A stretch of 30,732 nucleotides of DNA from Opitutia bacterium (GCA_947378845.1 CANCLQ010000016.1:1-30732); one strand, 5' to 3'. Counted from the first letter of the stretch, positions 18,506 to 25,440 are shown. Program-made: numbers and translations. Notes: generated from the letters alone by a model not told the origin.

Positions 18506-19114
18506 TTAAGAGAGTGAACCCTTTGTGCTCGGCACGCGACCACCTTGACGCGAGTCATTTTCGACCGCGACGCGCAAGGCACGTGCAAAGGCTTTAAACA
18601 AAGCTTCAGCGACGTGGTGAGGCTCCTCTCCGTATTCCAACTTCAAGTGGAGATTGCAGCCTAAGGCATTCGCAAGGCCTTGGAAAAATTCACGTACGAG
18701 CGCGATGTTGAAATCTTTCACCATGTAGTTGGTGACGTCTACTTGATAGACCATCATCGGACGGTTGCTTAAATCAACGACACAACGAGCCAGCGTCTCA
18801 TCCATTGGTAAGATGAAAAAACCGTAGCGACGAATTCCTGCCTTATCACCTAAGGCTTCTTTGATCGCTGCGCCTAAAACAATACCCACGTCTTCCACGG
18901 TGTGGTGATAATCCACATCCGTATCACCGGTAGCCTGGATTTTTAAGTCGATCATGGAGTGACGACTCAAGAGCGTCAGCATGTGATCGAAGAAGGCGAC
19001 GCCAGTGGAGATTTCTGCTATGCCAGTGCCATCTAAATTAACGCTGAGATTAATTTTAGTCTCTGCCGTATCACGGCGAATTGTGGCTTGTCGCACTGCT
19101 GAACTCATAACCAT
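18506..19114 (-). CDS. hisB: Imidazoleglycerol-phosphate dehydratase HisB (monofunctional)
   Basis: Dehydrates imidazole glycerol phosphate to imidazole acetol phosphate using manganese. The 202 residues cover only the dehydratase, without the N-terminal phosphatase of the enterobacterial fusion, so histidinol-phosphate must be dephosphorylated by another enzyme. Family motifs include FFDHML, DYHHTVEDVG, EEPHHVAEA and the C-terminal VPSTKG. Two starts are possible, ATG at 19114 and ATG at 19108; the second gives the more family-like MSSAVRQATI. The gene follows hisC by 32 bases and precedes hisH by six, so the three form one unit. Confidence 0.97.
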   Translation of the reverse strand: MVMSSAVRQATIRRDTAETKINLSVNLDGTGIAEISTGVAFFDHMLTLLSRHSMIDLKIQATGDTDVDYHHTVEDVGIVLGAAIKEALGDKAGIRRYGFFILPMDETLARCVVDLSNRPMMVYQVDVTNYMVKDFNIALVREFFQGLANALGCNLHLKLEYGEEPHHVAEALFKAFARALRVAVENDSRQGGRVPSTKGSLS

Positions 19115-19146
19115 TCAAATCATCGTACCAGGCCAAAATGTCAACC

Positions 19147-20241
19147 TCACCCTTTCGTCCAAACCCCTGCCGCAGCCAACAGCGCATCCACTTCCGCGTC
19201 AGTGCCCACCGTTATCCGCAACGCTTTTTCCGTTAAAAAATGATTAGGGAAACGTCGCACGAGGATTTTTTGTGAACGTAAAAATTCGAAGGCCGACTCC
19301 GCCGCTTGCACCGATGCGACACCGCCTTTCACGACCGGTTCAGCTAGAACAAAATTAGCGGATGATTCATTCACCTTCCAGCCTAAGGCCTTCAACGCAT
19401 CCGTTAAGCGTCTCCTCGTTTGAATAATTTTTGCCACAGTGACACTGAGCCAGGCTTCATCTTGCAATGCAGCAGCGGCGGCCACTTGAGCCAGTCGATC
19501 CAAATTATAACTATCACGCACACGGTGTAAAACAGCGGCAACACTCAATGGGCAGAGCGCGTAACCCGCACGCAGACCCGCCAGGGCGTGCCCCTTTGAA
19601 AGTGTGCGCGTGACCACGACATTTGAAAATTGCTTGGGTAAATCCGCACAGGTCTCGCCCGCGAATGCAGCATACGCTTCATCAATAACCAACAAACCAG
19701 GATACACTGCGGCCAGCGCTTTTACTTGCTCAACCTTAAAGGCAACGCCCAGCGGCGCATTCGGATTAGTTAAAAAGAAAATCGCAGCACCACACTTTAC
19801 AACTTCAGCTGTATCGAATGTGTAATCCGATTTCACCGGAACCTTAACAACAGTCGCACCCTGCGCTGCAGCCAAAACAGGGTACAATGAATAACTAGGA
19901 TCCAGCATACCAATTGACCTACCAGGTCCAGCATACGCCCTAATCAGTAAGTTCAGTAAATCGTCTGAACCATTTCCGGCTACGACCGCATTCGCGTTGT
20001 AGCCATGTAGTTTCGCGGCCGCTTCACGCAATGGCGTGGAATCGGGCGAAGGATAAAGGCGGAGTAATGAACCACCGTCAGCTAAAGCCGCACGCGCAGC
20101 TTCAACGGCTTTAGGGCTTGGTGGATAAGGATTCTCATTGGTATTTAACTTCACCCAACCACCACCCTGCGGTTGCTCACCCGGCGTATAAGCCTGCAAG
20201 GCTTCAATGTGTGGATTGGCTTTCGGCTCCAATGGCTTCAT
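19147..20241 (-). CDS. hisC: Histidinol-phosphate aminotransferase HisC
   Basis: PLP enzyme that makes L-histidinol phosphate from imidazole acetol phosphate and glutamate. It has 364 residues of fold-type I aminotransferase: KLNTNENPYP (31-40), GNGSDD (89-94), TNPNAPLG (158-165), VIDEAY (185-190) and the PLP lysine K216 in RTLSKGHALAGLRAGY. Its ATG overlaps the ptsI stop codon in an ATGA junction, so it is translationally coupled to a phosphotransferase gene rather than to hisG or hisD as is more common. Some HisC-like enzymes serve other pathways, but the hisB and hisH genes behind it make HisC the natural call. Confidence 0.94.
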   Translation of the reverse strand: MKPLEPKANPHIEALQAYTPGEQPQGGGWVKLNTNENPYPPSPKAVEAARAALADGGSLLRLYPSPDSTPLREAAAKLHGYNANAVVAGNGSDDLLNLLIRAYAGPGRSIGMLDPSYSLYPVLAAAQGATVVKVPVKSDYTFDTAEVVKCGAAIFFLTNPNAPLGVAFKVEQVKALAAVYPGLLVIDEAYAAFAGETCADLPKQFSNVVVTRTLSKGHALAGLRAGYALCPLSVAAVLHRVRDSYNLDRLAQVAAAAALQDEAWLSVTVAKIIQTRRRLTDALKALGWKVNESSANFVLAEPVVKGGVASVQAAESAFEFLRSQKILVRRFPNHFLTEKALRITVGTDAEVDALLAAAGVWTKG

Positions 20242-21989
20242 GTGCGGTACTTCACCTTGCTCAACGCAAAGTCCGCTAGCAAATTCTTAATCTTAACTGA
20301 ATCACCCAGAGCCATCGCCGCTTTTCCGAGTGCTTTTAATTCCTGTGCGCTGGAATGACGTAATATAAAACGAACCTCAGGAATTGAGGGCGACGACATA
20401 CTTAATTCGGTAGCACCTAAACCGATTAGTAATGGTGCCCAAAGTGGATCACCGGCGAGCTCACCGCAAACGGCAGCGGTAACACCCTTCTTTGCCGCCG
20501 AAGCAAAAATCCGTTCAAGCGTTCGCACCACTGCGGGATTGGCTGGCTCGTACCATGTCGCAATGCGTTGGTTCCCGCGATCGACCGCTAACAAATATTG
20601 CACCAAATCATTTGTGCCAACGCTGACGAAATCCACCTCAGTGACTAAGTCATCAATCACCACTGCAGCGGCGGGAATCTCAATCATCGCACCCAGTCGA
20701 ATCGGTACTTTAGGCACTATACCTTCACTCGCCATCTGTGCGGCGATGTTTAAGAAAAATTCTTTAGCTCGACGCAGTTCTTCGACGCCCGAAATCATCG
20801 GGAACATCACCGCGACTGGGCCAAAAACGGACGCACGTAAAATTGCTCGCAACTGACTCGCGAAAATATCGGGGCGATCTAAGCACAGACGGATCGCGCG
20901 GTAGCCCATGAAGGGGTTGGCTTCGTCCGTAAGGTCGCCGAGCTTTTTATCGCCACCCAAATCCAGAGTTCGGAATGTCACCAACTGACCATGCGCCTGA
21001 CGCACAACATCCGAATACTCCACATATTGTTCCTCCTCGCTGGGCCATGCATCGAGTCGTAGGAATAAATTTTCGGTACGATACAACCCCACGCCATGTG
21101 CAACATAGGTTCGTGCGTCCTCCATGTCTTCCGGGCCACCAATATTTGCCAATAAACTGTAGGCGGCGCCATCGACGGTTTCATCAGGCAAGGCCACCTC
21201 AGACATCACGCGATTTCGGCGCGACTTAATCGCCAATTGCTTATCACGATAGCTGTCGAGCGTTGCGGCCGACGGGTTCACAATCACGAGTCCCTCCTCT
21301 CCATCTACCAGCAAGACATCTCCATCCTGTACCGTATCTAACAAGCCGCGAACCCCTACCACTGCTGGTATTTCTAAGGCACGTGCCATAATCGCCGAGT
21401 GCCCCGTTCGTCCACCTTCCTGAGTTACAAACGCAATGACGCTGTCGGCCGACATACTGGCCGTTTCCGACGGTGTTAAATCTTTAGCTGCGACAATCTG
21501 CTTCTCTACCGCGACCGCTGGCTTGGTGGACTTCGTGCCGAGTAATTTATCCATCACACGACCAGTCACGTCGCGAATATCAGCCGCACGCTCGCGCAAG
21601 AAATCGTCCTCTATATTTTCAAAAATAGTGATGTATCGCTGCGCGACTTCTTGAAAACAAAACTCAATATTAAATCCAGTCTTCCGCACCTCTTTCGCAA
21701 CGTCGTCAATTAAAGCCACATCCTCTAAAACTAAAAGGTGTGCATCGAAGATGGCGGCTTCAGATTCTCCTAATCGTTCAACGACTTCTTGGCGTAGCTT
21801 CGAGATTTCTAAGCGAGTCTCGTGCAGCGCCTGCTCAAAGCGTTTAACTTCTGACTCTAGATCCGTCGCTTTCTCACAGGCCACAATGGCCATACCCTGT
21901 AAAAGAATATACACCGAGCCGTGCCCCACGCCTGGTGCAGCCGCAATGCCTTTGAGGCGAACTTCTGGCCTGGGTGATTCGGCCGACAT
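20238..21989 (-). CDS. ptsI: Phosphoenolpyruvate-protein phosphotransferase (PTS enzyme I)
   Basis: Takes phosphate from phosphoenolpyruvate and passes it to HPr. The 583 residues match enzyme I. They comprise the HPr-binding helical part (about 30-150), the swivelling phosphohistidine domain with His197 in GGRTGHSAIMAR (E. coli His189; most family members have TSH rather than TGH), and the PEP-binding barrel (about 265-560) with RTENLFL, GTNDL and AVCGELAG. It lacks the N-terminal GAF domain of PtsP. No HPr, HPr kinase or EII gene is in the window, so whether it serves sugar uptake or regulation only cannot be said. It lies 48 bases behind a putative anti-sigma gene and overlaps hisC by four bases. 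An AAGG at a suitable distance precedes its ATG. Confidence 0.95.
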   Translation of the reverse strand: MSAESPRPEVRLKGIAAAPGVGHGSVYILLQGMAIVACEKATDLESEVKRFEQALHETRLEISKLRQEVVERLGESEAAIFDAHLLVLEDVALIDDVAKEVRKTGFNIEFCFQEVAQRYITIFENIEDDFLRERAADIRDVTGRVMDKLLGTKSTKPAVAVEKQIVAAKDLTPSETASMSADSVIAFVTQEGGRTGHSAIMARALEIPAVVGVRGLLDTVQDGDVLLVDGEEGLVIVNPSAATLDSYRDKQLAIKSRRNRVMSEVALPDETVDGAAYSLLANIGGPEDMEDARTYVAHGVGLYRTENLFLRLDAWPSEEEQYVEYSDVVRQAHGQLVTFRTLDLGGDKKLGDLTDEANPFMGYRAIRLCLDRPDIFASQLRAILRASVFGPVAVMFPMISGVEELRRAKEFFLNIAAQMASEGIVPKVPIRLGAMIEIPAAAVVIDDLVTEVDFVSVGTNDLVQYLLAVDRGNQRIATWYEPANPAVVRTLERIFASAAKKGVTAAVCGELAGDPLWAPLLIGLGATELSMSSPSIPEVRFILRHSSAQELKALGKAAMALGDSVKIKNLLADFALSKVKYRT

Positions 21990-22037
21990 AGGACCTTAGA
22001 AGATTGCTCTAAAAAATAGAGGCAAGGGCAATAAGTG

Positions 22038-22520
22038 CTAAATACTTGATTCAGCGTACCCCTCGTCGTCCTCATCCGAGGAATCGACCATGCCAGTATC
22101 AGCAGCCATCGATTCATTCGAAGAAACTTCAAACCACTTCTCCGACTCGTCGCCTTCATACGCATCGGCACTTTCTTGACCCGAAATACTATTAATAACG
22201 TAAAGGTTTAAGCCTTTATAATCGGTGTCGAGCGTTACGCGAGTTTGCACCAACACTAACATCAAAAGACAAATATAAGAAGCAGTGCGATTAAAACGCT
22301 GAGCGCAGCTAAGAAGCCAAGATTGGATCCACTTCCAGTCTTTTCGCTTATATTCCGCTAAGCATTGCAGTTGGGCACGGTGAAGTTTTTCGCGCTGCTT
22401 AAAGCGACGAGTGAATTCGGGTGATCCGAGCAGCAATTCGCGCAGACGTGCGACTTCAGCAGCCGAGGCTGTGCGCTCCAGATAATTGTCCACTAACTGA
22501 TTAAATTCGACCTCGCTCAT
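22038..22520 (-). CDS. Putative anti-sigma factor or membrane-anchored sigma partner
   Basis: I do not recognise a named family in this 160-residue protein. The N-terminal 50 residues are helical and charged (VDNYLERTASAAEVARLREL), of the sort seen at the start of many anti-sigma factors. No HXXXCXXC zinc motif is present. A hydrophobic stretch at about 79-93 could cross the membrane once, followed by about 65 residues ending in a serine- and acid-rich tail (SSDEDDEGYAESS). Its ATG overlaps the stop of the ECF sigma gene in an ATGA junction, the classic sigma/anti-sigma arrangement. The function is therefore inferred from position and topology only. Confidence 0.7.
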   Translation of the reverse strand: MSEVEFNQLVDNYLERTASAAEVARLRELLLGSPEFTRRFKQREKLHRAQLQCLAEYKRKDWKWIQSWLLSCAQRFNRTASYICLLMLVLVQTRVTLDTDYKGLNLYVINSISGQESADAYEGDESEKWFEVSSNESMAADTGMVDSSDEDDEGYAESSI

Positions 22521-23107
22521 TTGGCAAAATCCTCCCCCATGAGATCGCGCAATGATTCACGTGCACGATTGATGCGACTTTTTACCGTGCCAATCGAGAG
22601 ACCGAGCTCTTCAGCGATCTCTTCGTAAGACATGTTCTGCACATTACGCATGGTGAGTATATGAGCGTGTTCGGGCTTCAATTGTTCCATGCATTCCGCA
22701 ACTTTTTTAACAAATTCGTTCTGATCAACCTCACCCCCAGGGCCTTGAGCATTATCTGCAATAATATCGTGTAAAGTCGCCCCCATGTCTTCGCCAATAT
22801 TTGCATCCAACGACATCGACTCATTGCGCTTGCGGCGACGCCAGTACCAATAGCGATTATGGGCTAAGTTAATTCCAATCTGGTAAATCCAAGATGAGAA
22901 ATTCGCTGTACCACGGAATGACGACAAAACCCGGTAGGCTCTTATAAATGTGTCCTGCGTAATCTCCTCAGCGTCCTGCCGATTACGTAACATCGAAAAG
23001 ACCTTAGAAAAAATCCGACCCTGATATTTCAACACCAACTCATTGTATGCACCCGCGTCCCCATTACGGGCACGATCAAGTGCTAACTGGTCAGATTCTG
23101 TTTCCAT
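22517..23107 (-). CDS. RNA polymerase ECF sigma factor (RpoE-like)
   Basis: Group 4 sigma-70 factor of 196 residues. Region 2 runs from about 20 to 90 (core-binding YQGRIFSKVFSML; DAEEITQDTFIRAYR; SSWIYQIGINLAHNRYWYWRRRKR), and region 4 from about 140 to 190 with a helix-turn-helix in MSYEEIAEELGLSIGTVKSRI. The two are joined by an acidic linker. It is four-base coupled to a putative membrane-anchored anti-sigma gene, so it is likely held inactive until an envelope or other signal arrives. The intergenic region upstream contains an ECF-type promoter, but on the opposite strand (separate entry). Subfamily and signal cannot be read from sequence. Confidence 0.95.
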   Translation of the reverse strand: METESDQLALDRARNGDAGAYNELVLKYQGRIFSKVFSMLRNRQDAEEITQDTFIRAYRVLSSFRGTANFSSWIYQIGINLAHNRYWYWRRRKRNESMSLDANIGEDMGATLHDIIADNAQGPGGEVDQNEFVKKVAECMEQLKPEHAHILTMRNVQNMSYEEIAEELGLSIGTVKSRINRARESLRDLMGEDFAK

Positions 23108-23129
23108 CGGGGTACAGGCTCAGGGTTGG

Positions 23130-23158
23130 GGAACTAATAATCATACAGAGACGTCTAA
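23130..23158 (+). promoter_or_regulatory. Candidate ECF-sigma promoter pointing toward the tRNA
   Basis: GGAACT (23130-23135), 17 bases, then GTCTAA (23153-23158) reads like the GAAC...TCTGA/GTCT promoters used by RpoE-type sigma factors. It lies just upstream of the ECF sigma gene but on the other strand, so transcription would start near 23165 and run through the tRNA about 112 bases on. No open frame of note begins in between. It is a motif match by eye only. Confidence 0.5.
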
Positions 23159-23220
23159 TGATTTCAACGCTCACTTTCACCATCACTTCCCCACCAAAAT
23201 ACCTGCAATTAGCCTTAAAT

Positions 23221-23249
23221 ATTCAATCCGCTTGACGCTTTGCAGGCAA
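23221..23249 (-). promoter_or_regulatory. Candidate sigma-70 promoter for the sigma/anti-sigma genes
   Basis: On the minus strand TTGCCT (23249-23244), a 17-base spacer, then TTGAAT (23226-23221) gives a moderate housekeeping promoter with a leader of about 105 bases before the sigma gene. Its spacer overlaps the -35 of the tRNA promoter on the other strand, so the two could compete. Low confidence. Confidence 0.3.
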
Positions 23250-23260
23250 ATCGCTGACAT
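23232..23260 (+). promoter_or_regulatory. Candidate promoter of the tRNA gene
   Basis: TTGACG (23232-23237) is a five-of-six -35. TGACAT (23255-23260) at a 17-base spacing is a weak -10. The start would fall near 23267, ten bases before the tRNA. Confidence 0.4.
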
Positions 23261-23276
23261 CATTAGACGGTGTCAC

Positions 23277-23353
23277 GGTAGCGTAGCTCAGATGGTTAGA
23301 GCGCGGGACTCATAAGCCTGAGGTCGGCAGTTCAATTCTGCCCGCTACCACCA
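23277..23353 (+). tRNA. tRNA-Met (CAU anticodon), probably elongator
   Basis: A complete 77-nt cloverleaf with encoded CCA. Acceptor GGTAGCG/CGCTACC, D-stem GCTC/GAGC, T-stem GGCAG/CTGCC with loop TTCAATT, variable loop AGGTC and discriminator A. The anticodon loop CTCATAA puts CAT at 23311-23313. The anticodon stem CGGGA/GCCTG has a G-U pair and an A31-G39 mismatch next to the loop. An initiator is excluded by the paired 1-72 end. A CAU anticodon can also belong to tRNA-Ile2 (lysidine-modified); the AGGTC variable loop favours methionine. It ends 13 bases before the convergent rsfS stop codon. Confidence 0.92.
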
Positions 23354-23366
23354 CCGGAAATTTAAC

Positions 23367-23873
23367 TTAGGCCTTCAGGAGGTCTTTGACCGACAGGTCT
23401 AGGCCATCCTTCCAAAGCGACTCCATGCTGTAATTCTCGCGCACATCAGGGCGGAATACGTGGACCACGACATCGAAACCATCAACCACGGTCCAACCGC
23501 TTTCTTTCTGCGACTCAATGCCACGCGCGGGTGAACCTGCATCATCTAATGCACGTTCAACTTCAATACGCAGAGCCCGCAAATGCGGATCCGAGTTACC
23601 CGTCGCAATAATCATGTAATCAGCAATCGAGGAGAGCTGTCCTAATTCCAAAACGCGAATCGACTCCGCCTTCTTATCATCCAGCGCCTTCACTACCGCC
23701 AAAACATGCGCTGGCACCTTAGACGCGATTTTCGCGGCGACTGGTTTTAAATTTTCGGAACGGGTCTTCGCCTTGCTGACCTTAGGCTTCGCTGGTGCAC
23801 GACGAATGGGCTTTGCAGCGGCACGCGACTTCTTAGCCGGAGAGCTTACTTTTTTCTTTTTTAAGGCGGACAT
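23367..23873 (-). CDS. rsfS: Ribosomal silencing factor RsfS
   Basis: RsfS (Iojap/YbeB family) binds ribosomal protein uL14 and blocks subunit joining, lowering translation in poor conditions. I start it at the ATG at 23873, one base after the nadD stop, giving 168 residues; a longer frame from 23912 would overlap nadD. The first 40 or so residues are a lysine/alanine/proline-rich extension (KKKKVSSPAKKSRAAAK...), unusual for this small protein. The conserved domain fills about 55-168 and includes SSIADYMIIATGNSDPHLRAL and ESGWTVVDGFDVVVHVF-like elements. The nadD-rsfS pairing is a common bacterial arrangement and supports the call. Confidence 0.94.
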   Translation of the reverse strand: MSALKKKKVSSPAKKSRAAAKPIRRAPAKPKVSKAKTRSENLKPVAAKIASKVPAHVLAVVKALDDKKAESIRVLELGQLSSIADYMIIATGNSDPHLRALRIEVERALDDAGSPARGIESQKESGWTVVDGFDVVVHVFRPDVRENYSMESLWKDGLDLSVKDLLKA

Positions 23874-23874
23874 A

Positions 23875-24465
23875 TTATTTCTTATAAAGGGAGTGTTCTT
23901 CGATGAAGTCACGCACCGACTTCGGCAAGCCGTTTCCGGCTGATTTACCTTCCTGTAATGCCAATCGTAATGCAGTAGATGAAACCTTTACGGGCGGTGC
24001 TTTTAAAACGATTAATCGGACTTTCGATGCAATGGACGCAGGCGGGGCAACCGAAATTCCGTCCCGGGATAGCACCGCAAATTCCACTAGTTTGGTTAGT
24101 TCATCAATATCCTTCCAGCGATCCAATCGGGCCAATTGGTCGGCACCGATAATCCAGACCCGTCGTGCATGAGGAAAGTCGTGCGCCAATTCACGTGCCG
24201 TGTCGACCGACCAGCATACTCCTTCACGTCGCACTTCGCGGTCATCAATCACCGCCCACTTGCAGGGCTCGAAAGCCAAGTTCACCATGGCCAAACGATT
24301 CGTCGCACTCGCCAACGGCAAAGCCGCACGCAACGGCGCCAAACCCGCAGGAATAACTCTTACTTCATCCATCTTCATCTGCTTCCAGGCCGCCGTCGCC
24401 GCCGCAATATGACCTGCGTGAGGTGGGTCGAAGGTGCCGCCTAATATGCCTACCACGCGTTTCAT
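23875..24465 (-). CDS. nadD: Nicotinate-nucleotide adenylyltransferase NadD
   Basis: Adenylates nicotinate mononucleotide in NAD synthesis. The ATG at 24465 gives 196 residues and begins MKRVVGILGGTFDPPHAGH, the expected N-terminal nucleotidyltransferase signature at 9-19; the open frame extends further upstream but only into the intergenic region. The second ATP motif is VSSTALR at 161-167 (ISSTxxR). The family's PPHK/PPHR loop after the second strand is missing: here IPAG is followed by LAPLRAA (41-47). The gene is followed directly by rsfS and diverges from lpxI across 83 bases that hold an inverted repeat. No other function is likely, but the altered loop is notable. Confidence 0.92.
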   Translation of the reverse strand: MKRVVGILGGTFDPPHAGHIAAATAAWKQMKMDEVRVIPAGLAPLRAALPLASATNRLAMVNLAFEPCKWAVIDDREVRREGVCWSVDTARELAHDFPHARRVWIIGADQLARLDRWKDIDELTKLVEFAVLSRDGISVAPPASIASKVRLIVLKAPPVKVSSTALRLALQEGKSAGNGLPKSVRDFIEEHSLYKK

Positions 24466-24469
24466 TAGA

Positions 24470-24499
24470 GCCAGTTCAACTCCATTCATTCGAACTGGC
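24470..24499. repeat. Inverted repeat between nadD and lpxI, operator-like
   Basis: Perfect 8-bp arms, GCCAGTTC (24470-24477) and GAACTGGC (24492-24499), stand 14 bases apart in the 83-bp divergent gap, immediately upstream of the nadD ATG. They could bind a dimeric regulator or form a hairpin at the 5' end of the nadD mRNA. Function is not known. Confidence 0.5.
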
Positions 24500-24548
24500 A
24501 ACCCAAAGCAGGCTTGAGCCCGAGCGATTCCCTCTAAACGATAAACCC

Positions 24549-25397
24549 ATGGCACCTTCCGCCACCCGCTTCCTGCCCTCGGGCTTCGATACTTCGAAAC
24601 CCATCGCCATCATTGCAGGTAAAGGTCGCTACCCCGCCCTTCTTGCGGAATGCGCTCGCGAGTATAATGCGAATATAAAACTCGTCGCTTTTGAAGACGA
24701 AACCGAAACCACGCTCATCGAGAGTTTTAAATCCGACAATCGTCGCATCGTCACTGTCGGCAAATTAGGTCAATTGCTTGATTCCCTTAAAGAACTCAAG
24801 GTCGCGGGTGCGGTCATGGCCGGACAAATCACCCCACGTAAACTTTTCTCTGGCATGGTGCCCGATTTAAAACTGGTCGCACTCATGGCCTCTCTTAAAG
24901 AGCGCAACGCCGAAACAATCTTCGGAGGTATCGCGCACGAAATCGAAAAACTCGGCATTCAAATGCTCGATGCCCGCATCTTCCTCGATCAACACCTCGC
25001 TACCGCCGGATGCCTCACGGGCTGGTCATGCGGTGTCGATGACGATGAATTAAAATTCAGCGTTCAAATGGCGCGTGAAATGGCCCGTCTCGACGTGGGT
25101 CAATCCATCGTCACCGCCAAAGGCACAGTCATCGCGGTCGAAGCTTTCGAAGGTACCGATAAAATGCTTCAGCGCTGTGCGGATATCGGCGGCAAAGAAA
25201 TGCTTCTTACCAAGACATCAAAGCACCAACAAGACTTTCGCTTCGACGTCCCTTGCTTTGGATTACAAACCCTCGAGAGCATGGCCCAAGGCGGTGTCAA
25301 GAAAGCTGCACTTCAAGCCGACGGTGTCATTTTAATTGATCGACCCGCCGTAATCGCTCGCGCTCGCGAACTTAAAATAGACTTACTCGGTTTTTAA
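24549..25397 (+). CDS. lpxI: UDP-2,3-diacylglucosamine pyrophosphatase LpxI
   Basis: Hydrolyses UDP-2,3-diacylglucosamine to lipid X in lipid A synthesis, the LpxI route used where LpxH is absent. The ATG at 24549 gives 282 residues; the open frame runs further upstream, but the extra 42 residues fall in the intergenic region. Family features: IAIIAGKGRYP (19-29), VMAGQITPRKLF (89-100), FLDQHLATAG (145-154), DVGQSIVTAKGTVIAVEAFEGTDKML in the C-terminal half, QQDFRFDVPCFG (227-238) with the likely catalytic aspartates, and a C-terminal GF. The usual paired aspartates near residue 123 are replaced (ERNAETIF). It implies that the organism makes lipid A. Genes for the rest of the pathway are not here. 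Confidence 0.92.
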   Translation: MAPSATRFLPSGFDTSKPIAIIAGKGRYPALLAECAREYNANIKLVAFEDETETTLIESFKSDNRRIVTVGKLGQLLDSLKELKVAGAVMAGQITPRKLFSGMVPDLKLVALMASLKERNAETIFGGIAHEIEKLGIQMLDARIFLDQHLATAGCLTGWSCGVDDDELKFSVQMAREMARLDVGQSIVTAKGTVIAVEAFEGTDKMLQRCADIGGKEMLLTKTSKHQQDFRFDVPCFGLQTLESMAQGGVKKAALQADGVILIDRPAVIARARELKIDLLGF

Positions 25398-25419
25398 TTT
25401 TTTGGGTCTTTGGCCACGC

Positions 25420-25440
25420 GTTGCGAGCTTCGCTCTCAAC
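25420..25440. repeat. Short hairpin between lpxI and the small membrane-protein gene
   Basis: GTTGCGAGC (25420-25428), loop TTC, GCTCTCAAC (25432-25440) pairs with a single C-T mismatch. It sits between convergent genes, but neither strand has a T tract after it, so it is not a convincing intrinsic terminator. A TTTTTAATTTTTT tract lies upstream at 25391-25403. Confidence 0.35.

Larger units (their letters stand above)
23152..23269. repeat. 11-bp inverted repeat CGTCTAATGAT, arms 96 bases apart
   Basis: The perfect arms are CGTCTAATGAT at 23152-23162 and ATCATTAGACG at 23259-23269. The first arm contains the -10 of the candidate ECF promoter. The second overlaps the likely start region of the tRNA promoter and would be an ECF-like -10 facing the sigma gene, though no GGAACT stands at the matching -35. 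The arms may be operator sites for one regulator or paired sigma recognition elements. Confidence 0.6.

Noticed and set aside
22000..22020. Terminator between the anti-sigma gene and ptsI
   Set aside because: On the minus strand CTCTA-TTTTT-TAGAG forms only a 5-bp AT-rich stem, too weak to call.
24423..24548. Longer LpxI from 24423
   Set aside because: It would overlap the nadD start and add residues not seen in LpxI; the ATG at 24549 fits.
25420..25440. Intrinsic terminator for lpxI
   Set aside because: A stem is present, but neither strand has a T tract after it.
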